Positions 11,201 through 23,700 of a stretch of 64,000 nucleotides of DNA are shown piece by piece. How positions within the stretch are numbered: position 1 is the stretch's first letter; each line of letters opens with the position of its first letter. Made by a program: the position numbers and the translations under genes. Origin of the DNA: Amyelois transitella (lineage: Eukaryota > Arthropoda > Insecta > Lepidoptera > Pyralidae). Under the pieces are notes generated by a model. The model ran no database searches. It was given only the letters and a program-made list of their open reading frames with translations, and was not told where the DNA came from. Where the stretch lies: contig NC_083535.1 of NCBI RefSeq assembly GCF_032362555.1, positions 7,812,001-7,876,000 of the forward strand. Reading direction: 5' to 3'.

Positions 11201-12517
11201 AGGAACCTTAAAAGAAACTCACTATTATTTTCTTAAAAATTGTACTTAAATTATCGGTCTTCCAGATTTGAAACTATGTGGATTCCAATTGAGAATGGGA
11301 AAATCTATAAAACCGTTAATGAACAAAGTAAGCAAAGCAGCTTTTTTGTCGAAACTTACCGAAGTGTATACGGAGAGAAACTACATGCTTGTGCCAAATA
11401 TCAGCAACAGGAAAATGTTTATACTATTCAAAGAAGGCGCTAGTACAGACGAAATACTATGCGCTTATTTCCATGCTGTTCTACTTTCCATCATCACATG
11501 TGCTATAAATGATTATCCTTTGGTGAGTTGTAATGATGTTATTAATATTTTCAGTAAAAAACCCAATCTTTAAATCAAGTGACATGTATTAAAAAATTAC
11601 ATGATAACAGATCAGGACCGCTTTATGCATAGTTTTGCAATTCCAAAGTTGATATTGATGTAAAACGAAAAAGTTCAGTTTTACATCTCATAAAATATAT
11701 TTTTTCCTTCACAGACAGTATACGAGAATTCCGTTGATACCCGTCCATTCGCCCAAGTTTGCCGGACACTGCAATCAGCGGAGTGGAGTCGGGAGTCGTC
11801 CGACCTCGTGGATTCCATCGGCGGCTTCCAGTACGAACCCTCGCATGACCTCACCGCGTACGTTGATATGATAGTTCAAAAGGAATGGAACCAAATTAGA
11901 GAAGGCTTAACTAAAGTTGGTAAGTTTGTTTGAGTAAACCAGAACAGATCAGATAGTAAAAAATTAAATTAAATTCAAATATTTAATGCTTTAATTTCCC
12001 TTACTCAATCCATGGTTATATAATAATAAAAAATAAAAATGAAAGGATATCTTACGACCGTACTTTTTCATATAAAATTTAAATCTTTGCTATAGGTTGG
12101 GATCTTTCGAAACATCTTCTCGTAGTAGACGAATGGAGAGTGGGCAGTAAATTAAAACCAATTGATCCAATTGCTCCAACAGACAGCGAAGATAATCATT
12201 ATACGGTCATTGCTCCAACTTCAAAAATCATCCCCTTTGGAGAAATACTTAGTGACTTGGAATCTGACCAAGGAAGTGAAAAAGAAACTTTTACTGTGGA
12301 GCCAGAGGACTCAGGACTAAGATTGAGAACAGCTCTTATGTCTAAATCAGAAACTCTTGCACTCAAGGCTGTAAAATCATTGGAATCAAATAATACCAAA
12401 CTCTCAAATCAGTCTAGCTCCGCGATGAAAAGTGAAGACGCGAGTTTAAAAGAGGCTACAACAAGCACGCAAAATGTAACTCCACTACCAAATGAAAAGC
12501 TAAAGAAAGAAGACTGA
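8290..12517 (+). CDS. RUSF1: RUS family member 1 (DUF647) protein
   Basis: Nine exons join in phase: 8290-8374, 8461-8622, 8716-8854, 9249-9406, 10481-10622, 10877-11085, 11266-11522, 11715-11919 and 12096-12517, giving 592 aa. The product matches the RUS/DUF647 family (plant ROOT UV-B SENSITIVE, human C16orf58). Visible landmarks are LPHGYPDSVSKDYTAYQIWD near the N terminus, GTLATQEVLRGVGVGN, the signature GGATRAAMTQHHA followed by NMADVSAKDSAQET, and AVRAICLRTLNEPR. Several hydrophobic segments suggest a membrane protein. The family's biochemical activity is not established; plant members act in vitamin B6 and auxin-linked root responses. The last roughly 100 residues form a polar Ser/Glu-rich tail beyond the conserved GWDLSKHLLVVDEWR end. 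Intron 4 carries a large foldback element. Confidence 0.93.
9421..10250. mobile_element. Foldback element with long inverted arms and captured LINE piece
   Basis: The ends are tatatgttac and gtaacatata, and arms of about 330 bp (roughly 9421-9765 and 9905-10250) are near-perfect inverted repeats of each other. The centre carries a segment of LINE reverse transcriptase (plus frame from 9738: YDRVERNEL, then SMHGVSSLLIRALKSL). It also has a second, perfect 21-bp inner hairpin (9866-9886 with 9889-9909). The ORFs at 9733-10062 and 9711-9938 are by-products of this symmetry. The element lies entirely in RUSF1 intron 4. A transcript through it would fold into a very long hairpin. Confidence 0.9.
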
Positions 12518-13324
12518 TGCATTATCTTAGGGGTCTGTATAATTTAAGGAACTATCCAAGTTGTGAAAAAAAACAATAGACAACGAATGTCAGCAAGCAA
12601 TAACCTTGACTATTTAAAGTTAACTCTTGATAGATTCTAGATAATAGCTAAAAAAATTGCTGTTCCCCAATAATTCTCCTAAAAAGTATTATTGTATTCG
12701 CTGATTTTAATACTATACTTTTACATTCGTTATATATATTTGTTCAATATCTTAAAGTTCTAGTTAATGTATTGTTGAAAATATCGAAACTTTATTCTAT
12801 TTTACATCGATGTCATAGTACAATTTACGTGAAAAGCAATGATTCATATCACCTAATCATGCTAATGTTACTAGTCTAGGTGATAATTATGTAGGTAGGT
12901 ATATAGGGTAAAATATATAAGTTGCAATTGGCAAATTTAAAGTTCCGATTTTTTTTATATATATGGGTATCTTTACTTGTGATCGTGTATTATTTATTTT
13001 TGCATTTAATGAATGGTAGCATTAAACGAGAAGTATATTATATGTCTGTTTGTGGCAAAATGTGTTCAAAAACATTCCATAATAAAAAGTAGTAAGTAGA
13101 GCTATTCTTGTTATAGTCTATAACAAATTCACATTTATGAGATTTTTATATACAAGACAAATCACAGATTAAATTAAAAGTATTATTTATGTATATTCCC
13201 ATATGTTATGAGTGTCATTCTCAAGACCCAGACATTAGCCAATTTAATGATTGCTCAAATTTATACAATACAATTTATGAATAAAATATACATATTAAAA
13301 TCTGTCTTTAATTTTCGATATATA
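12518..13324 (+). other. RUSF1 3' UTR and poly(A) signals
   Basis: Non-coding AT-rich sequence follows the RUSF1 stop codon at 12515-12517. AATAAA hexamers occur at 13081-13086 and 13280-13285; the second lies shortly before the mariner terminal repeat. Nothing else recognisable is present. Confidence 0.5.
13280..13285 (+). terminator. Candidate poly(A) signal for RUSF1
   Basis: Canonical AATAAA downstream of the RUSF1 stop. The other candidate, at 13081-13086, is closer to the stop. Which one is used cannot be decided from sequence. Confidence 0.4.
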
Positions 13325-13501
13325 CGAGGGTGAATCCAAAAGTTTGTGGCCTAACCTAGTAAATAAATGTCTATAATTTTTTTTACTATCCTTATTTTGT
13401 CGCTTGTATATTTAGTAGTAAGGGTGCAAATCTGCAATTGGATACATCTCTCTGTCTTTGTTTAATATTTTTTTGTGCAAAGCAAGTCGTGAAGTTTTCT
13501 T

Positions 13502-14032
13502 GCAAGAGCAACCTTCGCACAGCTCCGTCCTGTATGGCAATCACGGAAACTGACTAGGAGAGTTAAGCTCAAAATATTCCGGTCCAATGTGAAAACCGTT
13601 TTGCTGTATGGGTGTGAGACGTGGAAGGTCACTAAAGACATCTCGCACCGTCTCCAAGTCGTCATTAACCGCTGTCTTCGCCGTATTCTCGGTGTTTACT
13701 GGCCTGAGAAAATCTCCAACGTAGACCTGTGGGAACGCTGTGGTGAGACTCCGATCGACCAGCAGATCAAACGCCGCAAATGGAACTGGATCGGCCACAC
13801 GCTCCGAAGGGACCCCCAACACATACCGAGGCAAGCCCTAGACTGGAATCCCCAAGGAAAGCGTAAACGTGGCCGCCCTAAACAGACCTGGTGGCGGACA
13901 ATCATCGCAGAGGTGAAGAATCTAGGAAAGACTTGGAACGAAATAAAACGCGAAGCTCAAGACCGAGCGGGATGGCGACGCACTGTGGATGCCCTCTGCC
14001 CCAGCTAGGGGACATAGGACCTTAAGTCAAGT
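13502..14032 (+). mobile_element. 5'-truncated non-LTR retrotransposon inside mariner
   Basis: The ORF at 13589-14008 is the C-terminal region of a non-LTR ORF2 of a different family from the (TATG)n LINE. Motifs are LLYGCETW, RCLRRILGVYW, RKWNWIGHTLRRD and KRKRGRPKQTWWRT, ending DALCPS-stop; this style is typical of RTE-like elements. The 3' end has a short aagtc repeat tail. It is flanked by a direct repeat of the mariner sequence, caagtcgtgaagttttctt, at 13483-13501 and 14033-14051, which is its target-site duplication. Confidence 0.85.
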
Positions 14033-14377
14033 CAAGTCGTGAAGTTTTCTTACTAAGGAAAAAATTGAACTGCGTGCTGTGATTAAGTACCTGCATAAGA
14101 AGGGGTTAACGCTAAAGTAAATCCATGAAGATATGGTTAACACATAAGAAGAATCCTTTATATTCGTGTGTAAAAAAGTGGGTAGGGGAGAGTCTGGAAG
14201 ACGAACCCAGAAGTGGTCGGCCATCAACTTCCACGACCCAGGAAAACGTGGATAAAATTTGTAATCTTATATAAAGAGACCGAAGATTACCTAACTATTA
14301 ATAATATTGCTGAGATCACTGGCATAAGTTATGAACGAGTACAAAATATTACAACTCAAGAATAAGGTTTTGACAAG

Positions 14378-14936
14378 GTGTCGGCGAGATTGCTTTCAGC
14401 TGACCAGAAAAGGGTTCGTTTCACTATTTCACGTGACTGTTTGGACTTGTTTGAGTCGGATCCTGATGATTTTTTATCACGATTTGTAACTATGGATGAA
14501 AGCTGGGTTCATCACTATACTCCCGAGTGGAAGCAGCAGTCACAGCAATGTCAGCGGTCCGGTTCACCGACTCTCAAGAAGGCAAAGGCAGTGTTGTCAA
14601 CCAACAAAGTTATGGAATCTGTTATTTGATGCAAGGGGGGTTCTATTGGTAGATTATTTACCAAAGGGTGAAACAATTAATTCTAAATATTACTGTAACC
14701 TATTGAGACAATTAAGAGAAAAAATAAAGGAAAAATGACCGGGAATGATCAGTAAAAAAAATTTGTTACACCAGGACAATGACCGCGTTCACATCTCAGC
14801 AGAATCAATGGCTGAAATTCACAACTGTGGTTTCGAACTGCTGCCACACCCTCCTTGTTCACCGGATTTGACTCCGTCGGACTATCACCTCTTTCCGAAT
14901 TTAAAAAAAACACTAGGGAGGATCAAAATTTTCTAA
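14378..14936 (+). pseudogene. Mariner transposase remnant
   Basis: Three overlapping frames (14378-14629, 14496-14738, 14745-14936) together cover the catalytic core of a mariner transposase, broken by at least one frameshift near 14620-14635 and a stop near 14737. The first catalytic D is in MDESWVHHY, the second in LHQDN and the third, 34 residues on, in PSDYHLF. It cannot encode an active enzyme. Confidence 0.85.
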
Positions 14937-15135
14937 TAATGACGAGGTGACAGCTGCGGTGGACGAGTATTTTGACGACCTTGAGGAATCATTGAATCAT
15001 TTTTTGGAAAGGTATTAATAAATTGCAAGAGAGATGAAGTGCATTGAACTAATATTAATATTTCTCTTTAAAAAAACAATTGTTTTCTTGGTTAGGCCAA
15101 ACTTTTGGATTTTTCCTCGTGTTCCAAACAAATTA

Positions 15136-15983
15136 CAGTCAAAACCTGATATAACGACATTGAAGGGACCGTATAGTTACCGACGTTATATCCGATTGTC
15201 GTTATATGCAATACAGTCATATACACAAGTACAGTAGTTACATATATGTATGTTTTATCATATGTAGTTATTTATCTAGTATAAGTGTAAGTTATAAATG
15301 TAAAAGAGTCAGATAAGACATAAAAATATTTATTACGAAAAATTAGAATACAAAATGTACTTAGCCGCTAGTTACGGGTTACAAAATTACACTACATCAG
15401 TCAGTCTCAAATATTGTTTGCATTTTACGTTTCATACTCCTCAAGGTATGAGTATCATCAATATCAAACTGTTCATTAAATGCAACAAATTTCGGAATAT
15501 CATCGTCATGGCGAAAGCAGTTAGCTATAGTGGTCTGTGTGACCTTTTCCCAAGCTTCCGATATCATTAGAATTGCATCCAGAACAGAGAGAGTTTTAAT
15601 GCTGTTATCAATATCAATATTCTGTATCATTTGTAACACTTGAAGTTTTCTGTATTGTGTTTTTAAACAATTGGTCTAAAATATGCAAGGTCAAATGGCC
15701 GCAAAGTCGGAGTAAGTAATAATATACAAAATATTTCTTCAATGCTTATCAATAAGATTTAAAATCGTTTGTATTATTTTGTTTTGAGCGGATCGGTTGG
15801 TCGTTATAGCCGATGAATATCGATAAAGTTTCGTCGTTGTAAGCGATATGTCGCTGTATCCGATGTTGTTATAAGCGGTTGGTTTACTGAATAGTTTACT
15901 AGGAATTCGGACGGGACCATACAATCTGGCTGTAATAACCGATAGGTCGTTGTAAACGATGTCGTTATAAACAGTTTTGACTG
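15136..15983 (-). mobile_element. Pogo/Tigger-like transposon remnant
   Basis: Terminal inverted repeats begin CAGTCAAAAC at both ends (15136 onward and the complement ending at 15983), followed by TATAACGACAT-like sequence, and TA flanks both ends (15134-15135 and 15984-15985). Subterminal repeats of the ataacgacat type are abundant on the right side. A minus-strand fragment at 15397-15639 with TLSVLDAILMISEAWEKVTQ and NCFRH resembles the C-terminal part of pogo/Tigger (CENP-B-like) transposases. It is internally deleted and non-autonomous. Confidence 0.78.
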
Positions 15984-17721
15984 TATCTATAGTCCTATGT
16001 ATGGGATGTCTTTTGAAAATATGCCTATGTTTGAACTCGGGTTTTTTAATTGTATTTTTAAAAAATCGGTCCAACGGTTTAATCCTAAAAGCGACTTTCA
16101 AACAAACCCGTGGCAAGCCTAGAGGATATTTAGAGGACTTAAAATATGGCATAGATACACCACCCACACTGTCTATTCATTTTCTCTCGTCTTGCTCTCA
16201 TGGCCTAGATAGAAACATATCAAAGCCGAAATCAACAAACCCACAGTAAAATATCTGATTATTCCCAGTAGCCTCTAGCACTGCCCCCGGGATGACAATT
16301 ATCTTCCTTGTCTTGGGGGTTGTCTAGTTCTAATCCCCACTATATGCATACCAATAATCGGAACACCGGTTTAGCATTAACATCTTAAAGACAGATTTTT
16401 TAAAGTATGGATTATCAAATAATTATGATTACCCATGCGACTGTCAGTATGTCTATTAGCTTGTACTAGTAGTCTCGCAAAGACTAAAATGCGAAGTTCA
16501 GCTGTATAGCCTAATGATGGATTTGCTATTCAAATAATAACAAGTTGCTAGGCTATTTAGGCGTAAAAGAAAATCCCAAGTTTATAAGCCGACCTTTTAC
16601 GATCCCTGGTAGAGAGAGGGAGTAATCCTATTCTAAAGTACCAGGATCTTATATGGGGTTCAATAAAACAAAATGTATACTACACCATACCAATATTTAA
16701 TTTTAGTATTGTCAAATTACTGATTAATGCACCGCAATGATAGTAGACGTGGCACCATCACTTTTTATAGTTCCGCAACGCAGCAAAATCAAACATACCA
16801 AATTACTACATGATTATGTTCCAATAAATATTGATGAAAGTAGTCTAACTATGACGAGACGTGAACCTCTAAATGTATGATTTTCCTGGTTGATTGGTAC
16901 TCAACAAGTATTCTTTACAATTCATATTAGAATGATTTAGCTTACAACACAGTTACTCTTTAAAATTAACGTAATCTATTCTTTATTATATACATCATCA
17001 ATACATGAATACTTTGGTACCCAACTTGTAAATAAATTACAATACAGCTAGAATGTCGCAAAGAGAAATTAATTACAGAAACGTGATGAGCTACTTCGGA
17101 AAGTATTGCGAAGTATTACAATTGTTTTCGTAGAAAACTAATCGCACCTCTAAGTACCTTTAGTACACTCGCATTATTCTAGTGCCACATTACTAACTAC
17201 CGAAATAAGCGCCGTACAAAGGGAAAATACTGGCGAAATGTATCAAACTGTGGCTGGAGTAAATAACAGTATGCACAGCATACTGCATATTAAAATTCTA
17301 CATCTTCCTATGAAATCCTACGAATTAACCTGACAAATACAATTTTTTTTTACTACATGAAGACAGTTGAATCACACCACCGAATTAGTCAATTTTGGTA
17401 TGACTTTATTTTTAAGAAATAAAAAGTATCAATCAACATTCACAAAATATACTTAAAATGTAATAAAAAAATATGATCACAGAAATAAGTACATAAATGG
17501 TAAATTGACCAAAATAACATTAAAACAATAAATAAATACATCCGAACTCAATGCACTTAATCCTCATTAATAAATAAATTAAAACATCTAAAATAATAAA
17601 TTACGATTTGGGGCTTACTCGGTCTACTCAAAGTTAAATTGACTATTGGTGTTACGTGTGAATCGTTCTGTTCGAGGGTTGTGAGGCCCTAGTGTTAGAT
17701 AGTTGATGTTGTCGGCGTCGT
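15984..17721. other. Intergenic DNA and citrate synthase 3' UTR
   Basis: No gene was seen. About 16500-16650 matches the dispersed lepidopteran SINE-like repeat in minus orientation in decayed form (cagctgtatagcctaatgat, agtttataagccgacc, cctttta). The part next to 17721 should be the citrate synthase 3' UTR on the minus strand, with an AATAAA-type signal around 17405-17410. The rest is unassigned AT-rich DNA. Confidence 0.45.
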
Positions 17722-20700
17722 TTACTTGCCGAGTTGCTTGATGAGCATTTCAGTGCTGAGCGATTTCGGCCGCTCGATGGGGAAGCCGAGCGCGCGCGAC
17801 CAGATGAGCTGAGCGAGCACACCGAGCGCGCGCGACACTCCGAACATCACGGTATAGTAGTTCATTTCTTTCAAGCCGTAATACTGAAAATAAATGGGAA
17901 GAATATTAATAAGTTCTAAAAATTAATTGATACCTACTACTCAATCAAGTAGTAGTAGTATCAAGTAATCTAGATTACTACATTAAGTGATGTGTTATTT
18001 TGGCATTGATTTTTGTTTAGTTTCCAGATTAATAACGAATTTCTTCGGATTAAGAAAAAAAATAAAGGACTAATGACCTAGTTATTTTGTATAAATGGAT
18101 CAAACGCAGTGTAACCAATATAAACTAAAAAGCCAATAGGATAGTGACATACTGATTTAATAAGTATGGGTAGGTATTATCAATAGCCAGAATAGACAAA
18201 GTATTGATTTAAATAAATGTTCTTAAAGTATGCATTACCTGTAAGAGGACACCGGAGTGCGAGTCCACATTGGGCCAGGGGTTCTTGACCTTGCCGAGCT
18301 CGGTGAGGATCGGAGGCACTACCTTGTACACGGCGGCCACCAGCTTGAACAGAGGGTCGTTGGGGAGGTGCTTCAGGGCGAATTCGCGCTGGCATGTGTA
18401 TCTGGGGAGGGTGAATAAATTTATCATAAAATAATACATAACACTACTCGTTAGTCAAACCTCAAGATAATGTTCTTAATTTTTTACCCCTGATGAAGAA
18501 TCGAGGTGGTGTTGTTATACGTTTAAAGTGTATGTATTTCTGTGGAATTATAGCTCCTGAATGGATGGACCTACTTACATGATTGAGTTTCCTGTATTTG
18601 AAAGGTGAATTAGTCGGGTATGTTTGAAATGTTGGAAATTAATCTAAAGTGGCCGCCGCCTCATAATTTCGAAAGACATATTTTGTATCTAATCTTCTCT
18701 TTTGATATCAAATAAAAGGGCTTGATATAGTAGACTACTTGCAGACGAATTTATGTCTTGGGATTTTGAATTAATTTAAGTTTTATTTACATTTTTATTA
18801 ACCGATTTTTAAATTGTATTAAAATTGAAATAATTTTTATCTTTCTGACGTTATCGGTACCCCACCTATCTTGAGAAGAGCCAGATGCGCCTATGACCTC
18901 GAATGACTTTGAAGCTAGCTCAAACAGCGTGATTTGTCTTGTATATTGTATTTATTCATCAACTAACCTCGGGTCAGTCTTCCTGAGTACGGCGTGGCCG
19001 TATCCGGGCACCACTTGGCCGGACTTGAGTGTCTTCCAGATGAACTCTTTCAGTTGCTCCTCGGTCACGTTGTCGCCGACCTGCTTGCGTAGTTTCTCTA
19101 ACCATACAAGTACCTATGTGAAAAAATAAATTGTGTCAGATATACAAGGAGAGTGTGGAGGGAAAGATCGGAGTGGGAAGACCTAGACGAACGTATCTTG
19201 ATCAAATTAAGGACGTCCTGGTAAAGGGTCAGGTCAAAAGTACCCGAAACCGCCGAGCTTGTATGAAGAGAGTTATGAATGTGGATGAAGCGAAGGAAGT
19301 ATGCAGAGATCGTGGCAAGTGGAAAGAGGTAGTCTCTGCCTACCCCTCCGGGAAAGAGGCGTGATTTTATGTATGTATGTATGTATACAGTTTCAGTTGA
19401 CACAATTAGTTCTTAGGAAGTAAAATATATGTTATGTAATCATATCTCATCGTTATAAATTATAACTGATAGTTCATTTGACGATGGACGTCAAAGAAAA
19501 TTATTATGGTAAAATAATATCATAATAATGATGTATTAATATTTTTATAACGACAAATTGATTGAAATACAATACAGGATTTATCAATACAGTTAAGTGT
19601 TCATCCTTATGTTTTGTTCACTTATCATGTTATTTAACTATGTTAAAGAATTCTCATATTCATATTTCAGTTTCCAGTAATAAAGCATTGATTGCCGTTA
19701 AATAAGCAACTCTAATGTAATGAAATGGTATAATCTTATCACTCTTATCAAGTTATCATATATTGTTTTAACAGGAGATTGTTTGCAGTTGTTGCTATTT
19801 TATTCAACTTATATAGATTTAAGTTATATAAATCATATGATATTTATAAAACTAGTTTTTGCCAGGTACTTCGTAAACGTAAATGATTTCATGACGATAC
19901 AATGGGTGTTATAGTCATTGAAATTAATTTTACCCTATATAATGCCATAAAAATTGTTCATCTAAATCCAAAAAGATACAGTATTTGTACTGTTAATAAA
20001 ACGAATAATTTTCCATTATTTTATTTAATGTACATATGTATAATTATTGAATCGCTCATCATAAAATTAACACGATACGTTCTTTGAAAAGATGATATTT
20101 TGGCATTATTATTTAATAGATAATCCCACAGATTAATACAAAAGATCATTGTTTTTTTAGTATCTAACTAGATATAAGTAAGCCATATATTACTAAAGTA
20201 ATGTGCATATTTTTAGTACCTAATACATTATGACATAGAAATTAAAAACTTTCCACTGAAAAAATTGTTAGGTGATCCTCCTTACCAAGATAAAACTCAG
20301 ACTTCCTTGATAACGTTTATCGTAAAGATTGTGAAATATTTTACTCCAACGTTATCAATGAGACTTTAAAACGTTTGCTGTGATTCCCCACACTTTAGAA
20401 TAGGACTTCTCCATATCTTTCCCATGGATGTCGTACAAAGGGACTAAAGGGATGGCTAATAAACTTATTTTTCTTCTTGTAGGCAATAGGCTAACAACCC
20501 GACACTATTTAAATTTCAATACCATTATTAAGCCATACAACTGAACGTGGCCTATCAGTCTTTCCAGGACAGGCTTAGTCTACTCAGAAAGGGATATAGA
20601 CGAGATAATACTGATGGATGGATACAAAACTCATAGTTTTAAATGAAACTCGAATCTACGTGTCCGCCCAATCATGACGGATGAATGATGTCCTTACCTC

Positions 20701-23700
20701 CTGGTTGGCTAATCCGTGGAGGGGTCCAGCCAAGCCGTTCAATCCAGCGGCGAATGAAAGGTAGGGGTCGCTCAACGCCGATCCGACCAAATGTGTGGTG
20801 TGCGCAGACACGTTGCCGCCCTCATGGTCACTACGCAACAAACATGCTGACGTTATTTTACCGAACGAATTAAGAGACATACACAGCAATTAGAATTCGC
20901 AAGCAGACAGCCGATGGCCCTCGTAACATATACCTGGTTGCATTTTTGGACACAAATCACGAGTTGTGCTAAAAACAGCACTGTACTGTATAAGAATCAT
21001 TTACTAATAATACTTTGTTTTTGTCTGTACATCGTGAAATAACTATAACCTATAAGTAACTATAACCGTGATCCAATAAAGCTTGTTACCTCGCAAAAGT
21101 TGAGGAGGTCAAACGGTAGCCGTTTCCTTTAAAAAACCTGACTAATGCCCATCTTGTACTCCTATCCAGAGATGATGTCATTATTATTCTTTAATCAAGA
21201 GACCACAACACATGTATTATAGCATGCATAGCAATAAATCAATACCGCAGTAAGTAAACGTTCGCTGGCCTTTGTAATATTTTATAAGAAAATTGCATTC
21301 ATACAACACTATTCACATTAATGTGTCGCCTTAATAGCGGCGGAACTGTTATATATATTTAGAGTCTACTAAGGACAAGAGGTTAATCTTATTTGTTTTT
21401 GATTATTTTGATTTGGTCTGCCTGTTTCTAGACGATTAGTTATATTTTACATTTAACTAAAAGAACAACACATAACAGTCACATTTGTCTATTTGAAATT
21501 AATTAGTACACATAACTTTCTCAAAATATTTAAAAATAAATCTCAATTTATGCAGTATCTAATTAAAAATTAACATAACAATGAGACAAACTGATTTAAT
21601 ACATTTTCGAAGAGAACATCGTAGAGCCATTGTATAAAATACACGTTCGTGTTATTGACGTAACACGACTGTTTTGTGACGCACGTCTGAATTATAGAGA
21701 GGGCTACGTAATAAACACTTTTATGAAAAGATTCAAATTCAAACGAATCAGGCAATATGTTATGGCATTACTTTTGCGAGCCAGTCAGGGAATTAGGTAT
21801 TAATGTAATATTGTGCCTTATGGCTTAAAATCAAAGGATTGGTTTAACCAATTATACAGATAAAAAAATATTTTTAACACACTTTTCACATTGGTGATTA
21901 ACACAGGTGCCAACGACGTTTTACTATAATTACAGGTTCATGAATGTCTCGATGCAAATTAGCAACAAATTACTAAATACTAAGGTATAAAATCGCAAAG
22001 CAAACATAACAAGCAGTTATTTACCTGAACATCTAGTGACATTGAAAACGTTTATGACTATCGTGACTTTTTTCATTTCATGGTTGAAATATCTAATCAC
22101 ATGAAACACGTCAGAGAAGGTCGATTTTATTAAGTATTGGCCGGAATTCATTAAAAAGAATTTATGGCGCACAGATTTAAGATAAATAATAATCACTTTT
22201 TATTCCTTAAGAGGTAGAACCAAAAATCTCTAAAAGGCTGTAAGGCTACATTCAGCTAATACAGTCGCTTAAGATTACATCTTGGGCAGAGTAGAATAGT
22301 TCAAACTTAACCTTAGCTTTTTAGCCGGCTATGTGGGCAAAATAAATGAAAATGAACAAAGCTAAATAATAAACAACCAGTAATCCTATCCTAGGCTCAG
22401 TTCTGGTCTAATCTTAGGAGTCTCTTAGAAGTCTTAACGACACTCGCTCTGTGTAAAAATCAGTGAATACGTCAAGTTAACTAGGTGATATATAGACAAT
22501 GCAACCACTTAGCTCATGAAAACTATGCCCATTTCCCTGATTGGAGTGCATTAAGTATACTTACTTTTCTTGAGTTAGTTACAAGTGCAATGTAAAAGCA
22601 TTCGTTCAACTACAAAGACATGTATGGACAATCGGTGTTCTAAGATTCAATTGAGTCTTTTACTCGTTGGCTGTAACGAAAAGGATGTTATGTCTGGAGT
22701 CGAATTCAAAAAGAAACACGATCACAATGCCCCTAATGGGCACGTCGTATGCAAATGCATTCGCTTGTGCAGTCTCCTTTCAACACACACACAGTTATAT
22801 AACGTGTGCGACATGTCACTAATTTAATTCGCAGTTTTGCACACACAAAATCACCTGCTAACACGCATGCCGATGGCTTCGTGTATAGAGTTACAAATAA
22901 CAGACAAATTAAATGACACAGCTTGTTTATGTAATAAGGTATGTATGAGTTGAGTATATAACGAATACGATGACTTTTCAATGTCATATTTCTGAAGTCG
23001 AATAAATTAATACAACTAATGTTTTCATGATTTCACACATTTCTCTACATTCATAATTTGAGAGCAGGGTAAGCGCCCGGTAGACCAAAACTTTGCCAAT
23101 TCATTCTATTTTTACAACCAATAATCATGAACCAATATGACATTCCTATTGGCGGAGACCACATGGAAGCTGCATGTGAAACCTGTCCCTGGGCTCTTCT
23201 CTAGAAAGGTGAGGATACGAGCGGGACGAACGCCGGGAGGAAGTACTACACATTCTATCTTTAAGAGACCAGCGCTTTGATTTCAATAGATGAGAAAGCA
23301 ATCGGGAATACCCTATAATGTGAGTGAGAAATTCAGTGCAATGATTCGTGTACATTATAATTGGACTAGATAAAAATGTCTCACGCACATTGACATTTAA
23401 CAAAGAATCATTGACACGCAGACTCGGCTGTGCCTATGACATAAGCGAGTCGACTAGCACAGTTTATTATAACGTGACTCGGCCGACTCCCGCGCATGAA
23501 GACGGCACGCACGAGATTATTTTGCAATATAAAGAACGTGCGTCGATAAGCTATCATATCGTTACGCACGCAAATCATTTACTTTAACAGGGTCATAGTT
23601 TATTGTAGGTAGTAATGAGACATAAGTATATCTCGACGAATCAGAGCAATCCTAAAAAAATATGTAATTTGTACTTGGCGGTGGAAATTTACTATTACTA

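Larger units (their letters stand above)
13325..15119 (+). mobile_element. Decayed mariner element with internal LINE insertion
   Basis: Imperfect terminal inverted repeats (cgagggtgaatccaaaagtt at 13325 and its complement aacttttggatttttcctcg ending at 15119) bound a transposase relic. The left end is preceded by TA; the right duplicate is mutated. The transposase is split by stops and frameshifts. Recognisable parts are RAVIKYLHKKGLT near 14070, LLSADQKRVRFTISRDCLDL near 14390, MDESWVHHY near 14490, LHQDN near 14770 and SPDLTPSDYHLF near 14865. The mariner D,D34D acids are all still visible. It is interrupted at 13502-14032 by a LINE. It is a dead copy between RUSF1 and citrate synthase. 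Confidence 0.88.

Noticed and set aside
15739..16167. 142-codon minus ORF
   Set aside because: It runs through pogo-like subterminal repeats and flanking DNA without family motifs.
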